Shown one piece after another: positions 15,970 to 23,876 of a DNA stretch of 42,313 nt. The position numbers and the translations under genes are program-made. Position 1 is the first letter of the stretch. Each line of letters starts with the position of its first letter. This DNA is from an uncultured bacterium (GTDB taxonomy: Bacteria > Myxococcota_A > UBA9160 > SMWR01): positions 1 to 42,313 of the forward strand of contig CALDCK010000129.1 in assembly GCA_937937315.1 (NCBI GenBank). Direction: 5' to 3'. Under the pieces are notes generated by a model. That model was not told the origin of the DNA. It was given only the letters and a program-made list of their open reading frames with translations, and did no database searches.

Positions 15970-18042
15970 GTGGGGGGAGCGTGGCTGCGCGGCGGATCGC
16001 GCGGTGCGACGGTCGAGGGCGTCGTGCCGTGGCTCGTACTCCCCTTTCTGCTCGCCATCGCCTGCAACGCCCCGACGCCCCCGGCCTCCGACGTCGTGAT
16101 CGTCACCTGGGACACCGTCCGCGCGGACCACGTCGGACCCGCCGCGGCCCCCGAACGTCCCTACGCCGCTCCGTCAGCGGCACCGGCGGGGGCCAGTCCC
16201 ACACCACGCCTGGACGCACTGGCCCGCGAAGGCGTCGCCTTCCTCGAGGCACGCACGCCGGTTCCGATCACCCTTCCCGCCCACGCGTCACTCCTCACCG
16301 GCCTCTACCCGCACCATCACGGCGCGCGCGACAACGGACAGTTCCGCGTGGCCGAGTCGGCTCCGACCCTGGCCGCGCACTTCCGGGACTCCGGCTACGC
16401 CACCGGGGCCTTCGTCTCGAGCGCCGTGCTGGCCCGGGGCTTCGGCCTCGACCGCGGCTTCGACGTCTACGACGATGCGCTCACCGTCGAGACCGGCAAT
16501 CGCACCGTCGCCTCACGACGCGCGGACCAGACCGTCTCCGCAGCCCTCGGCTGGCTCGAGACCCTCCCCGACGACCGGCCGGCCTTCCTCTGGGTCCATC
16601 TCTTCGCGCCCCACCGACCCTGGCGGGCGCCCGACGCGTTCACCGACCGCTTCGATCCCTATCGGGCCGAGATCGCCTTCGCCGATGCGGAGACCGGTCG
16701 CCTCCTCGACGCCCTGTCCACGGCGGGACGCCTCGACAGCGCGCTCGTCGTCGTCACGAGCGACCACGGCGAGGGCCTCGGCGAGCATGGCGAAGGCACC
16801 CACTCGTACTTCGCCTACGACAGCACCCTGCGGGTGCCCCTGGTCTTCTGGGCGGGTCCGGACGCTGAAGTCGCCTTCGAACCCGGGGCGCGGGTCGCAG
16901 GGCCGGCGGCCCTCGTGGACGTGGCGCCCACCCTCGCGACCGCGGCGGGGGTCGGGAGCTTCCCCGCCGACGGACGTTCCCTGGCCGACGCTCTCGGCGG
17001 AGAGGCGCCGATCCCCCTGCGAGCCCTGCCCTTCGAATCCGTCGTGCCGGCTCTCGACTACGCCACGGCCCCGATCTTCGGCGTCGTGGACGTCGACGGC
17101 GAGGCCTGGATCGATGCGCCGCGGCGCGAGCGCTACGACCTGTCCCGCGACCCCGCCCAGCGCCAGAACCGCTACCGCGCCTCGGACACCGATGCGGCGG
17201 ACGCGATCTTCGGAAGCATCGAGAGGGCCTGGCCACCGGCGGCCGCTCCCATCGCCCTCGACGACGCCACCCGCAGCCAGCTCGAAGCCCTGGGCTACGC
17301 CAGCGACGCCGAAGCCGTGACCCTGGGGACGAGCGACATCGACCCGAAGGATCGGATCGCCCTCTTCGACTTCAAGAGCCTGGGTGCGGAGACGCTCGGC
17401 CTCGAGGAGACGTTGCAACGCATCGACGCCCTGCGTGCGGAGCACGGCCAGGTCCTGGCTCTGGAGCGCTTCCGCACCGACACGCTCCTGGCACTGGGGC
17501 GCAGGCGAGAGGCGATCGAGACCCTCGAAGAGGCGGTGCGTACCCATCCTGGATCCACCGCGCTGGAGCGCCGCGCCAACGCCCTCCAGCGCGAGCGCGA
17601 CGAGAAGCGCGCTCTCGCAGACACGATCGCCGCCGCACTCGAGCGCGATCCGGATCACCCGACGGCCCGGCGCGACCTCGCGCTTACCCTGCACCAGCTC
17701 GAGGACTGGAGCGAGGCGCGCTCGCTCTACGAGGACTGGCTCGACCGACATCCCGAGGACGACGCCAGCCGCGCCAATCTGGCGCGGCTGCTGGCGTCGA
17801 CTGGCGCGCCGGAGACCGCCCTCGCGAGCCTCGCGGAACGACGCTTCCAGCCCGGACACGCCGTCGAGCTCGACTGCCTGGCCGGGCGCCTTCTCGCCGA
17901 GACCCTCGAGCGCGCGCCGGAAGCCCTCGCCGCGCTCCGCAGCTGCGAGGCCGGCGGCGGCCGACTCACCGCGCGAGGTCGGGCGGTCCTGGCCGAGGCT
18001 GCGGACACGAGCGCACCGGTTCCCGCGGCCCCGGCGCCCTGA
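15970..18042 (+). CDS. Sulfatase-like lipoprotein fused to TPR repeats
   Basis: This 690-aa protein starts at GTG 15970. A hydrophobic stretch ending FLLAIAC (Cys32) suggests a lipoprotein. Residues about 40-420 form the alkaline-phosphatase/sulfatase fold: metal motif TWDTVRADH, then TPVPITLPAHASLLTG, and metal site VVTSDHGEGLGEHG. At the formylglycine position the C/S-x-P-x-R signature reads T101-L-P-A-H, so Thr replaces Cys/Ser. From about 470 to the end are helical TPR-like repeats. Thr nucleophiles occur in phosphoglycerol and phosphoethanolamine transferases of this superfamily, so it may transfer or hydrolyse phosphoesters rather than sulfate. It faces the periplasm. Confidence 0.88.
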   Translation: MGGAWLRGGSRGATVEGVVPWLVLPFLLAIACNAPTPPASDVVIVTWDTVRADHVGPAAAPERPYAAPSAAPAGASPTPRLDALAREGVAFLEARTPVPITLPAHASLLTGLYPHHHGARDNGQFRVAESAPTLAAHFRDSGYATGAFVSSAVLARGFGLDRGFDVYDDALTVETGNRTVASRRADQTVSAALGWLETLPDDRPAFLWVHLFAPHRPWRAPDAFTDRFDPYRAEIAFADAETGRLLDALSTAGRLDSALVVVTSDHGEGLGEHGEGTHSYFAYDSTLRVPLVFWAGPDAEVAFEPGARVAGPAALVDVAPTLATAAGVGSFPADGRSLADALGGEAPIPLRALPFESVVPALDYATAPIFGVVDVDGEAWIDAPRRERYDLSRDPAQRQNRYRASDTDAADAIFGSIERAWPPAAAPIALDDATRSQLEALGYASDAEAVTLGTSDIDPKDRIALFDFKSLGAETLGLEETLQRIDALRAEHGQVLALERFRTDTLLALGRRREAIETLEEAVRTHPGSTALERRANALQRERDEKRALADTIAAALERDPDHPTARRDLALTLHQLEDWSEARSLYEDWLDRHPEDDASRANLARLLASTGAPETALASLAERRFQPGHAVELDCLAGRLLAETLERAPEALAALRSCEAGGGRLTARGRAVLAEAADTSAPVPAAPAP

Positions 18043-18057
18043 CGAGAGCCTCTGCGC

Positions 18058-18792
18058 CTACAGGAGTCCGCCAGCCGGCGCCGGACGCGCACGCTGGTTG
18101 TAGAGACGTGCGCGCAGCCGCTCGATCTCCTCGGGCGTGAACTTCGCGGGATCCACCGAGAGATCCGTCCCGGCCTCCATGCCCCGCTGCACCGGGGGTC
18201 GCGCGGAGAGCTCCTCGAACCAGCGCTTGAAGTAGGGGAAGGCGTCGAGGTCCTCGCCCTGGCTCTCCCAGCCCGCGCACCACGGATAGGAGATCATGTC
18301 GGCGATGGTGTACTCGCCGCCCGCGAGGTAGCGGCGGTCGTAGAGACGGTTGTTCATCACGCCGTAGAGCCGATTCGTCTCGTCGGCGAAACGTCGCAGG
18401 GCATAGGACTGGTCGCCCTGGGAGTCCTTCAGCCGGCGGAAGTGACCAAACTCCCCGAACTTCGGGCCCTGGTTCGCCATCTGCCAGATGACCCACTGGT
18501 TCACCTCGTGGCGCTCGCGCAGCGACTGGGGGTAGAACCGATCGGCCTTCTCGGCGAGGTAGAGCATGATCGCGCCGGACTCGAAGAGCGCGATGGGGTC
18601 GCCGCCGTCGGCCGGCTCGGTATCCACGATGGCCGGCATCCGGTTGTTGGGGCTGATCGCGAGGAAGGCGTCCTTGAACTGATCCCCCTCGCCGATGCTG
18701 CACGGGACGATCCGATAGGGCATCTCACACTCTTCGAGCAGGATCGTGACCTTCTTCCCGTTGGGTGTGGGCCAGTAGTGCAGATCGATCAT
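18058..18792 (-). CDS. Glutathione S-transferase (YfcG/YghU-like, nu class)
   Basis: This 244-aa protein starts at ATG 18792. The N-terminal thioredoxin-like domain begins IDLHYWPTPNGKKVTILLEE; the TPNGxKV signature is that of the bacterial YfcG/YghU group, in which Thr/Asn residues rather than Cys or Tyr hold glutathione. The gamma-site loop NNRMPAIVD and ES in ALFESGAIMLYLAEK bind glutathione. The helical C-domain contains the N-capping motif YTIADMISYPW. Cytoplasmic disulfide reductase or peroxidase activity is likely. Confidence 0.93.
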   Translation of the reverse strand: MIDLHYWPTPNGKKVTILLEECEMPYRIVPCSIGEGDQFKDAFLAISPNNRMPAIVDTEPADGGDPIALFESGAIMLYLAEKADRFYPQSLRERHEVNQWVIWQMANQGPKFGEFGHFRRLKDSQGDQSYALRRFADETNRLYGVMNNRLYDRRYLAGGEYTIADMISYPWCAGWESQGEDLDAFPYFKRWFEELSARPPVQRGMEAGTDLSVDPAKFTPEEIERLRARLYNQRARPAPAGGLL

Positions 18793-18861
18793 GCTTCGCC
18801 CCCGGATGCTTGGGTGAGGTCCTGCCGGATTCAATGGGCCGACCGGCGATCGGCGCGCTCG

Positions 18862-18867
18862 ATTGTA
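18862..18867 (-). promoter_or_regulatory. Possible -10 box for the GST gene
   Basis: On the minus strand GGGTTACAATCG contains TACAAT, one base from the sigma-70 consensus, in otherwise GC-rich DNA. It is about 70 bp before the GST start, just beyond the DUF3604 stop. The -35 is weak, so a GST promoter separate from the upstream gene is only suggested. Confidence 0.4.
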
Positions 18868-18878
18868 ACCCGACTGCG

Positions 18879-20765
18879 TCAGCGCCGATCCACCCAGATG
18901 GGAGAGGTCCAGGCGCGCTCCTGGATCGTGGGCGGCACCGCGTCGTCGCAGCAGGACTCCAAGCCGGCGGGGGCTCCCCCCGGAGCGCCGCAGTCCACAC
19001 CGCTCCGGTTGCACACGTACTGGCTCCAGCGGCAGCTGGGGTTCTCGACCACGCGCGCGTAGTAGACCGCCGGCTCGGTGGGATCGTGCTCCGGGTCCTC
19101 CCACACCGCACACAGCTGATTCGAGCCCACGCCGCGGGGCGTGCAGGTCGCCAGGTCCACGTCCGCCTCGGGGTTCGCGCGCCCGGCCACGTCGAGAACG
19201 CGCAGGCGGGTCTCCCCTCCCTCGAGCCAGCCCTTCACGATCTGGATGCGCTCGAGGGGAGTGCTCGGAGCCCCTGCACCGCCGGGATCGCGCAGGGCCC
19301 AGACTGCGAAACGAAGAGGAGACGCGCCGGAGGAGGACCGAAGCACGCCGCCCATGGGCACGCCCGAGGCATAGCCCCGGGCCGCGAAGTCCGGAGCGCC
19401 GCAGAGGTCCTCGGGAAGATCGAAGCCGCCGAAGAAGCGCACGAGGATGCGGGGCCCGCTCGTTCCGTAGGCCTCCCGCCGGTGCATCGCCTCGAAGAGG
19501 GCATCCCGGGAGTTCTCCTCGGCCCAGAGCACCGCGAGCCCCCCGGGATTGAAGAAGGGCATGTCCGGGAAGGCGGGGATGCCGTGGCGCGCGTTCACCA
19601 ATCCCGCCGCATGGCCGATGTGGCGATCCTCGTCCGCCATTCCCGGGGTGGCGAAGTGGGTGTCGGTCGAGCCGACGATCCCGAGCCGGAAGGGGTTCAC
19701 TCCGAGCTTTGCACCGAGGGCGAGGCCGTCCACCAGGGCATCGCGAACGTAGCTCCCGTCGGGAATGGGATCGCCCCAGGCCCGCGGCGTGGCCATCTCG
19801 GACATGATCTCGAAGGGCAGGGTCTCGAAGCTGCACAGCTCGTCCCCCGAGCCCACGCCGCACTCCGAGTCCCCCTTGTGCTGGGTGATTTCCACGAGGC
19901 GTTCGAGCCGCGCCCGGATTCGCGCCGTCCGCTCGTCGAGAGGCGAGCCATCGCTGCGGTTGGGGCCGAACATGAGTCCGCCGCTCACGTTCGAGTTGTG
20001 GGGAATGGCGAGGACGTCGCAGCGCGGCGGGCCGTCGAGACACTCGCGCTCCAGATCCTCCCAGAGACCCTCGGGCGTCGGTGTCTCCATGTAGGTCGTG
20101 GGGGAATCCTGCGCGACCTCGTTGCGGAAGATCACGTTGCGGTGGAGGTTGCGTCCGCCGGGCATGCCGGTCCACTCGTAACCGACGAAGGTGGTGAAGC
20201 GGCAGCTCGGGCTGCGATCGTAGTGCGTCTCGGCGGCGACGCGGGTCTCGCGCCAGGGGCCACGCGCCGCGTCGAGGCAGTGCTCCCCTTCCTCGCCGCA
20301 GAAGGAGTAGCGGCGCGGCCGCTCGCTCGCGTAGATGTGACCGTTCACCAGGGCGTAGCCGAGGCCGGGAAAGTGACGCACCACGCGGCAGACGATCGAT
20401 CCGTAGCCCGGCGCACCGGGGGTCTGGCAGATCTGCGTCTCGCCGAGGAGATCGCTGTGGTCGGTCACGACGGCCCAGTCGAGGGGCCGCCGCAGCGTCG
20501 CCCTGCCGCCGGCTCTCCCCTCCTCCCAGGGCGGCAGCCCGATCGGCTCCCCCTTCGCGAACCGGTAGGCGTCGTCGGGGCCCGGAAGTGTGCCCTGCCC
20601 CCAGGCGTCGAAGGAGAAGCCCGTGTGAACGTGGCTGTCGCCGAAGAAGGGCTTTCGCAGCGGGTCGTTTGCGGCACAGGCCTCACGGACCTCGCTTCGC
20701 TCGAGAGCCGCGGCGGGCGCGGCCGCGACCGACAGCGCGAGCATGACCATCAGCGCGCGCTTCAC
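18879..20765 (-). CDS. DUF3604 protein (PHP-like metal-dependent, secreted)
   Basis: This 628-aa protein starts at GTG 20765, overlapping the stop of the membrane-protein gene upstream (GTGA). A signal peptide (ALMVMLALSVAAAPAAALE) is followed by the metal motif FFGDSHVHTGFSFDAWGQG. WAVVTDHSDLLGE and GIVGSTDTHFATPG are further PHP-type metal motifs. The family is widespread in these lineages and predicted to be metal-dependent hydrolases; substrates are not established. The many cysteines (for example DLATCTPRG, NPSCRW, CCDD) suggest disulfides in the periplasm. Confidence 0.92.
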   Translation of the reverse strand: MKRALMVMLALSVAAAPAAALERSEVREACAANDPLRKPFFGDSHVHTGFSFDAWGQGTLPGPDDAYRFAKGEPIGLPPWEEGRAGGRATLRRPLDWAVVTDHSDLLGETQICQTPGAPGYGSIVCRVVRHFPGLGYALVNGHIYASERPRRYSFCGEEGEHCLDAARGPWRETRVAAETHYDRSPSCRFTTFVGYEWTGMPGGRNLHRNVIFRNEVAQDSPTTYMETPTPEGLWEDLERECLDGPPRCDVLAIPHNSNVSGGLMFGPNRSDGSPLDERTARIRARLERLVEITQHKGDSECGVGSGDELCSFETLPFEIMSEMATPRAWGDPIPDGSYVRDALVDGLALGAKLGVNPFRLGIVGSTDTHFATPGMADEDRHIGHAAGLVNARHGIPAFPDMPFFNPGGLAVLWAEENSRDALFEAMHRREAYGTSGPRILVRFFGGFDLPEDLCGAPDFAARGYASGVPMGGVLRSSSGASPLRFAVWALRDPGGAGAPSTPLERIQIVKGWLEGGETRLRVLDVAGRANPEADVDLATCTPRGVGSNQLCAVWEDPEHDPTEPAVYYARVVENPSCRWSQYVCNRSGVDCGAPGGAPAGLESCCDDAVPPTIQERAWTSPIWVDRR

Positions 20766-21154
20766 GACAGCGCCTGCCACAGGTTCGAGTGGAGTCGCGT
20801 CCCCATCGGCGTGCGATAGATCGGCAGCGCCGAGGCGACTCCCAGCGCGAGGACGATCAGGGCGATCACGATCCAGCGACGGATCCTGGGAGCGAGGGCC
20901 GACGCCCCACGCGCCAGGCCCCAGGCGATGACCCAGCACCCACCGAACGCGAGCAGAGTCTGGCCCCACAGCACACCGAGGATCAACCGAACCGTCACCG
21001 ACGCTCCCTCGCTGGCCACGACCGCCGTCGCGGCCAGGGCCATCCACAACGAGCGCAGCGGCGGCGCGGGCCCATCTCCGAACAGGACGAAGGGCCAGGG
21101 CGCCGTCACCAGCAGGAGGGCGAAGAGCCAGCAGCGCGCCGCTCGAACGCTCAC
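20762..21154 (-). CDS. Small integral membrane protein, unknown
   Basis: This 130-aa protein starts at ATG 21154 (MSVRAARCWLFALLLVTAPW). It has about four hydrophobic segments, around residues 8-25, 35-52, 55-82 and 93-112, the last being WIVIALIVLALGVASALPI. It has no known motif. It is coupled to the DUF3604 gene by a GTGA overlap and lies 45 bp downstream of the P450 stop on the same strand. It may help membrane placement or export of DUF3604, but this is inference. Confidence 0.75.
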   Translation of the reverse strand: MSVRAARCWLFALLLVTAPWPFVLFGDGPAPPLRSLWMALAATAVVASEGASVTVRLILGVLWGQTLLAFGGCWVIAWGLARGASALAPRIRRWIVIALIVLALGVASALPIYRTPMGTRLHSNLWQALS

Positions 21155-21199
21155 GGGGCGACTCCGCTCAAGCCCGCCCCCGGTCTTCGGCCATTCCGG

Positions 21200-22456
21200 C
21201 TAGGGACGACGCTTGAGGCGGTAGCGGATCGGGAGATGCTTCAGGCCCACCACGAAGCTCGAGGCGATCTGCTCCGGCTCACCCGCCAGCTCCACGAACT
21301 CGAGCCGACTCGCGAGCTCGCGGAAGAGCGCCTGCTGGGAGCGACGCGCCAGGTGTGCGCCCAGGCAGAAGTGCTCGCCGATCCCGAAGCCCAGGTGCCG
21401 GTTCGGGTCGCGATCGATCCGGAAGCGGAAGGGCTCGTCGAAGACGTCCTCGTCGCGATTCGCCGAGGCGTAGAAGAGGGCCAGCGCCTCGCCTTCCCGA
21501 ATCCTCTGTCCGCCGAGCTCGACGTCCCGAGCGAGGGTGCGCTTCATGTAGTTCACAGGGGTTGCCCAGCGCACGATCTCCTCGACGGCGCTCGGAACCA
21601 GAGAAAGATCCGCCCTCAGGCGCTCGAGCTCCTCCGGATTCTCGGCCAGGGCGCGCATGCCGCCGGCCAGAGCGTTCTTCGTGGTGTCGTGCCCGGCCGT
21701 GAACGTGATGAGGTAGTAGCCGAAGGTCTCCATCGGGCCCATTGCCGCACCGTCGACCTCCGCGTTGGCAAGCACGCTGGCGAGGTCGTCTCGAGGATTC
21801 GCGCGGCGATCCTCGATGATCCGGCCGAAGAGCTGATAGAGCTCGAGTCCCAGCTCCCGAATCGCCTGATTGCGATCGACGCCCTCCCTCTGGAGCTCCG
21901 GATCGTCGGCGGCAAAGAGCTGATTGGTGAGACGCAGGATCGTGGGCTCGTCCTCCCGCGCCACGCCCAGGATGGTCGAGAGGATGCGCAGGGGATGGGC
22001 CGTCGCGACCTGCTGGGCGAAGTCACACTCGCCCTCTCCCGTTTCACCCGCCAACTCGTCCACCAGATGGCGCGCACTCTTCTCGACGGCGGCGTCGACG
22101 CGCCCCAGCGCGCGCGGCGTGAACCAGGGGCTCGCCACCTTGCGAATGCTGCGGTGCTCCGGCGGATCCATCTCGATGATGACGCGCATCGCCCCGAGTC
22201 CCTCGCCGCTCTCGCGCAGACGTCGCTGGTCGTCCCGCATCACCACGATGCCTGGAGCGTTGAGGAAGGTGTCGGGGTTCTTCGAGACGTGACAGATGTC
22301 GGCGTGGCGCGTGACCGCCCAGAAGGGCTCGTAGTCCGGCGGCTCGCAGCGGTGCACCGGCGACTCCCGCCGAAGGCGGGTCCAGGTCTCGTGGGGCGGA
22401 CCGTGCGCCCCGTAGTGGCCGGAGTCGATCAGATCGAAGCCGTCGGTGAGCGGCAT
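21200..22456 (-). CDS. Cytochrome P450
   Basis: This 418-aa bacterial class I-type P450 starts at ATG 22456. The I-helix motif TAGHDTTKNAL, the K-helix ExxR (EEIVRW) and the haem loop FGIGEHFCLGAHLARR with the thiolate Cys are all intact. It would hydroxylate a hydrophobic substrate with ferredoxin or flavodoxin as donor; no redox partner is adjacent. The sequence looks like the CYP125/142- or CYP107-related soluble bacterial group, but the subfamily is not certain. Divergent from the DUF1214 gene. Confidence 0.97.
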   Translation of the reverse strand: MPLTDGFDLIDSGHYGAHGPPHETWTRLRRESPVHRCEPPDYEPFWAVTRHADICHVSKNPDTFLNAPGIVVMRDDQRRLRESGEGLGAMRVIIEMDPPEHRSIRKVASPWFTPRALGRVDAAVEKSARHLVDELAGETGEGECDFAQQVATAHPLRILSTILGVAREDEPTILRLTNQLFAADDPELQREGVDRNQAIRELGLELYQLFGRIIEDRRANPRDDLASVLANAEVDGAAMGPMETFGYYLITFTAGHDTTKNALAGGMRALAENPEELERLRADLSLVPSAVEEIVRWATPVNYMKRTLARDVELGGQRIREGEALALFYASANRDEDVFDEPFRFRIDRDPNRHLGFGIGEHFCLGAHLARRSQQALFRELASRLEFVELAGEPEQIASSFVVGLKHLPIRYRLKRRP

Positions 22457-22543
22457 GGCGGGTCCTCGGTAGGTGGCAACGACGTCGACGGGCCCGACGA
22501 CGCGCGGGCCCGCAGGGGGCGGGTTCGACGGAGTCTAGGCGGC

Positions 22544-22567
22544 GCATACATCGAATTGCAAGAATGC
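22544..22567. promoter_or_regulatory. 24-bp imperfect palindrome in an AT-rich island between divergent genes
   Basis: In the 238-bp gap between P450 and the DUF1214 gene, a segment centred on AATT (22554-22557) has matched ends GCAT (22544-22547) and ATGC (22564-22567), with 14 of 24 positions self-complementary. It stands out as AT-rich in GC-rich DNA and is placed where a shared operator would act, for example for a TetR-type repressor. Nothing else recognisable is in the gap. Confidence 0.4.
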
Positions 22568-22694
22568 AGACCGGTGTAAGCTCGACCCCTCCCGACCTGC
22601 AACCTCCCGGGCGAACGCGCCTTCCCGCACCGCCGCAGCGCCTGCTATTCCTGGCTGGGAGCCGGCGGAGATGCCGCGGCTGGGGAGGAGCCCG

Positions 22695-23876
22695 ATGCCC
22701 GACGACGCCGCGCGCCTCCACTCCGGCGAGGCCTGGCGCGACTGGTGCCGTCGCCTCGAGGCGACGGGGGAGCGCATTCTCGAGAGCGGGTTCCCCCAGG
22801 ATGCTCGCGGACGGGCAGAGGGTGTGCGCGCTCTCACCCGCCTGCTCGTGTACGCGACACAGATGGAGATGGAGGCGGGGGATCCGCTGCATCCGGTCCT
22901 CTATCGCTACGGGGACCCGCGAACCCAGTGGGGCGGACCGAATCCGGACAACGTATACCTGCGGGCGACCGTCGACCCGAGCCTCGCCTACCGCGTTCGC
23001 GCCGACGTGACCGGCGTTCGCGACGCGCTCTTCTCCCTCCACGAGGGCGACATGCAGCTCTCCGAGTACGGCGTCTTCAGCGAGTGCGCCCTTCACGATC
23101 TGGAGGTGCAGGACGACGGCTCCCTCGAGATCCACATCGCTCCCGACGCCCAGCCCGGCAACTGGATGCGCAGCGACCCGAAGGCCCGCCTGCTGATGAT
23201 TCGCGTCGTCGTGAGCGACTGGGAGCGCGACGTCGCGCCGTTCTTCCACATCGAGCGGATCGGGGCCGAGGGCGTACCGCCACCTCCGCCGGACGCGGCC
23301 GTGGTCGCGCGAGCCCTCGATCGCTCGGCGGCCTGGGTCGAGACGACGATTCGCTACTGGAACGACTACCTGCGCAAGGCGCGCGAGCGCGCGACGCCGA
23401 ATCGGCCATCGCCTCCTCGATCCACTCCCGGAGGCGCCGATCACATCCTCTACGGCAGCTGCTTCTTCGATCTCGCTCCGGACGAAGCCCTGCTACTCAC
23501 GTGCGAGGTTCCCGACGCGAGCTACTGGAGCTTCGCGCTCCACACGCCCGCCTGGTTCGAGTCGGGGGACTTCGCCCATCGCCAGACGAGCCTCTCGAGC
23601 CAGCAGGCCGTCGCCGACCCGGACGGGCGGCTCCGGCTCGTGCTGGCCCACGACGATCCGGGAACTCCGAACTGGATCGACACCGAGAGCCGCCGGGAGG
23701 GCCTGCTCACCTACCGATTCGTGGGCGCGCGCAGCCGTCCGGTGCCCGAGGCGCGGGTCCTGCCCCTGGACGACGTCGCCGCCGCGCTTCCAGATTTCCA
23801 TCCCCGCGTGGATCCGGCTGCGCGCCGCGCGAGCCTGGCGCGCAGGAGTGCGGCGCTGTGGAGCCGCTACCGCTGA
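22695..23876 (+). CDS. DUF1214-type protein
   Basis: This 393-aa protein starts at ATG 22695, with a strong GGGGAGGAG site 6 nt upstream, preferred over the in-frame ATG 22671. It has no signal peptide. The sequence has the DUF1214/DUF1254-like beta-rich core, with YGDPRTQWGGPNPDNVYLRA near residue 70 and WSFALHTPAWFESGDF in the C-terminal half. The biochemical role of the family is unknown. It is divergent from the P450, with which it may be co-regulated. Its 3' end overlaps that of the convergent SGNH pseudogene by 10 bp. Confidence 0.75.
   Translation: MPDDAARLHSGEAWRDWCRRLEATGERILESGFPQDARGRAEGVRALTRLLVYATQMEMEAGDPLHPVLYRYGDPRTQWGGPNPDNVYLRATVDPSLAYRVRADVTGVRDALFSLHEGDMQLSEYGVFSECALHDLEVQDDGSLEIHIAPDAQPGNWMRSDPKARLLMIRVVVSDWERDVAPFFHIERIGAEGVPPPPPDAAVVARALDRSAAWVETTIRYWNDYLRKARERATPNRPSPPRSTPGGADHILYGSCFFDLAPDEALLLTCEVPDASYWSFALHTPAWFESGDFAHRQTSLSSQQAVADPDGRLRLVLAHDDPGTPNWIDTESRREGLLTYRFVGARSRPVPEARVLPLDDVAAALPDFHPRVDPAARRASLARRSAALWSRYR

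Noticed and set aside
22521-22531. GGGTTCGACGG T-loop-like string
   Set aside because: No matching stem or other arms; lies in a divergent intergenic gap.
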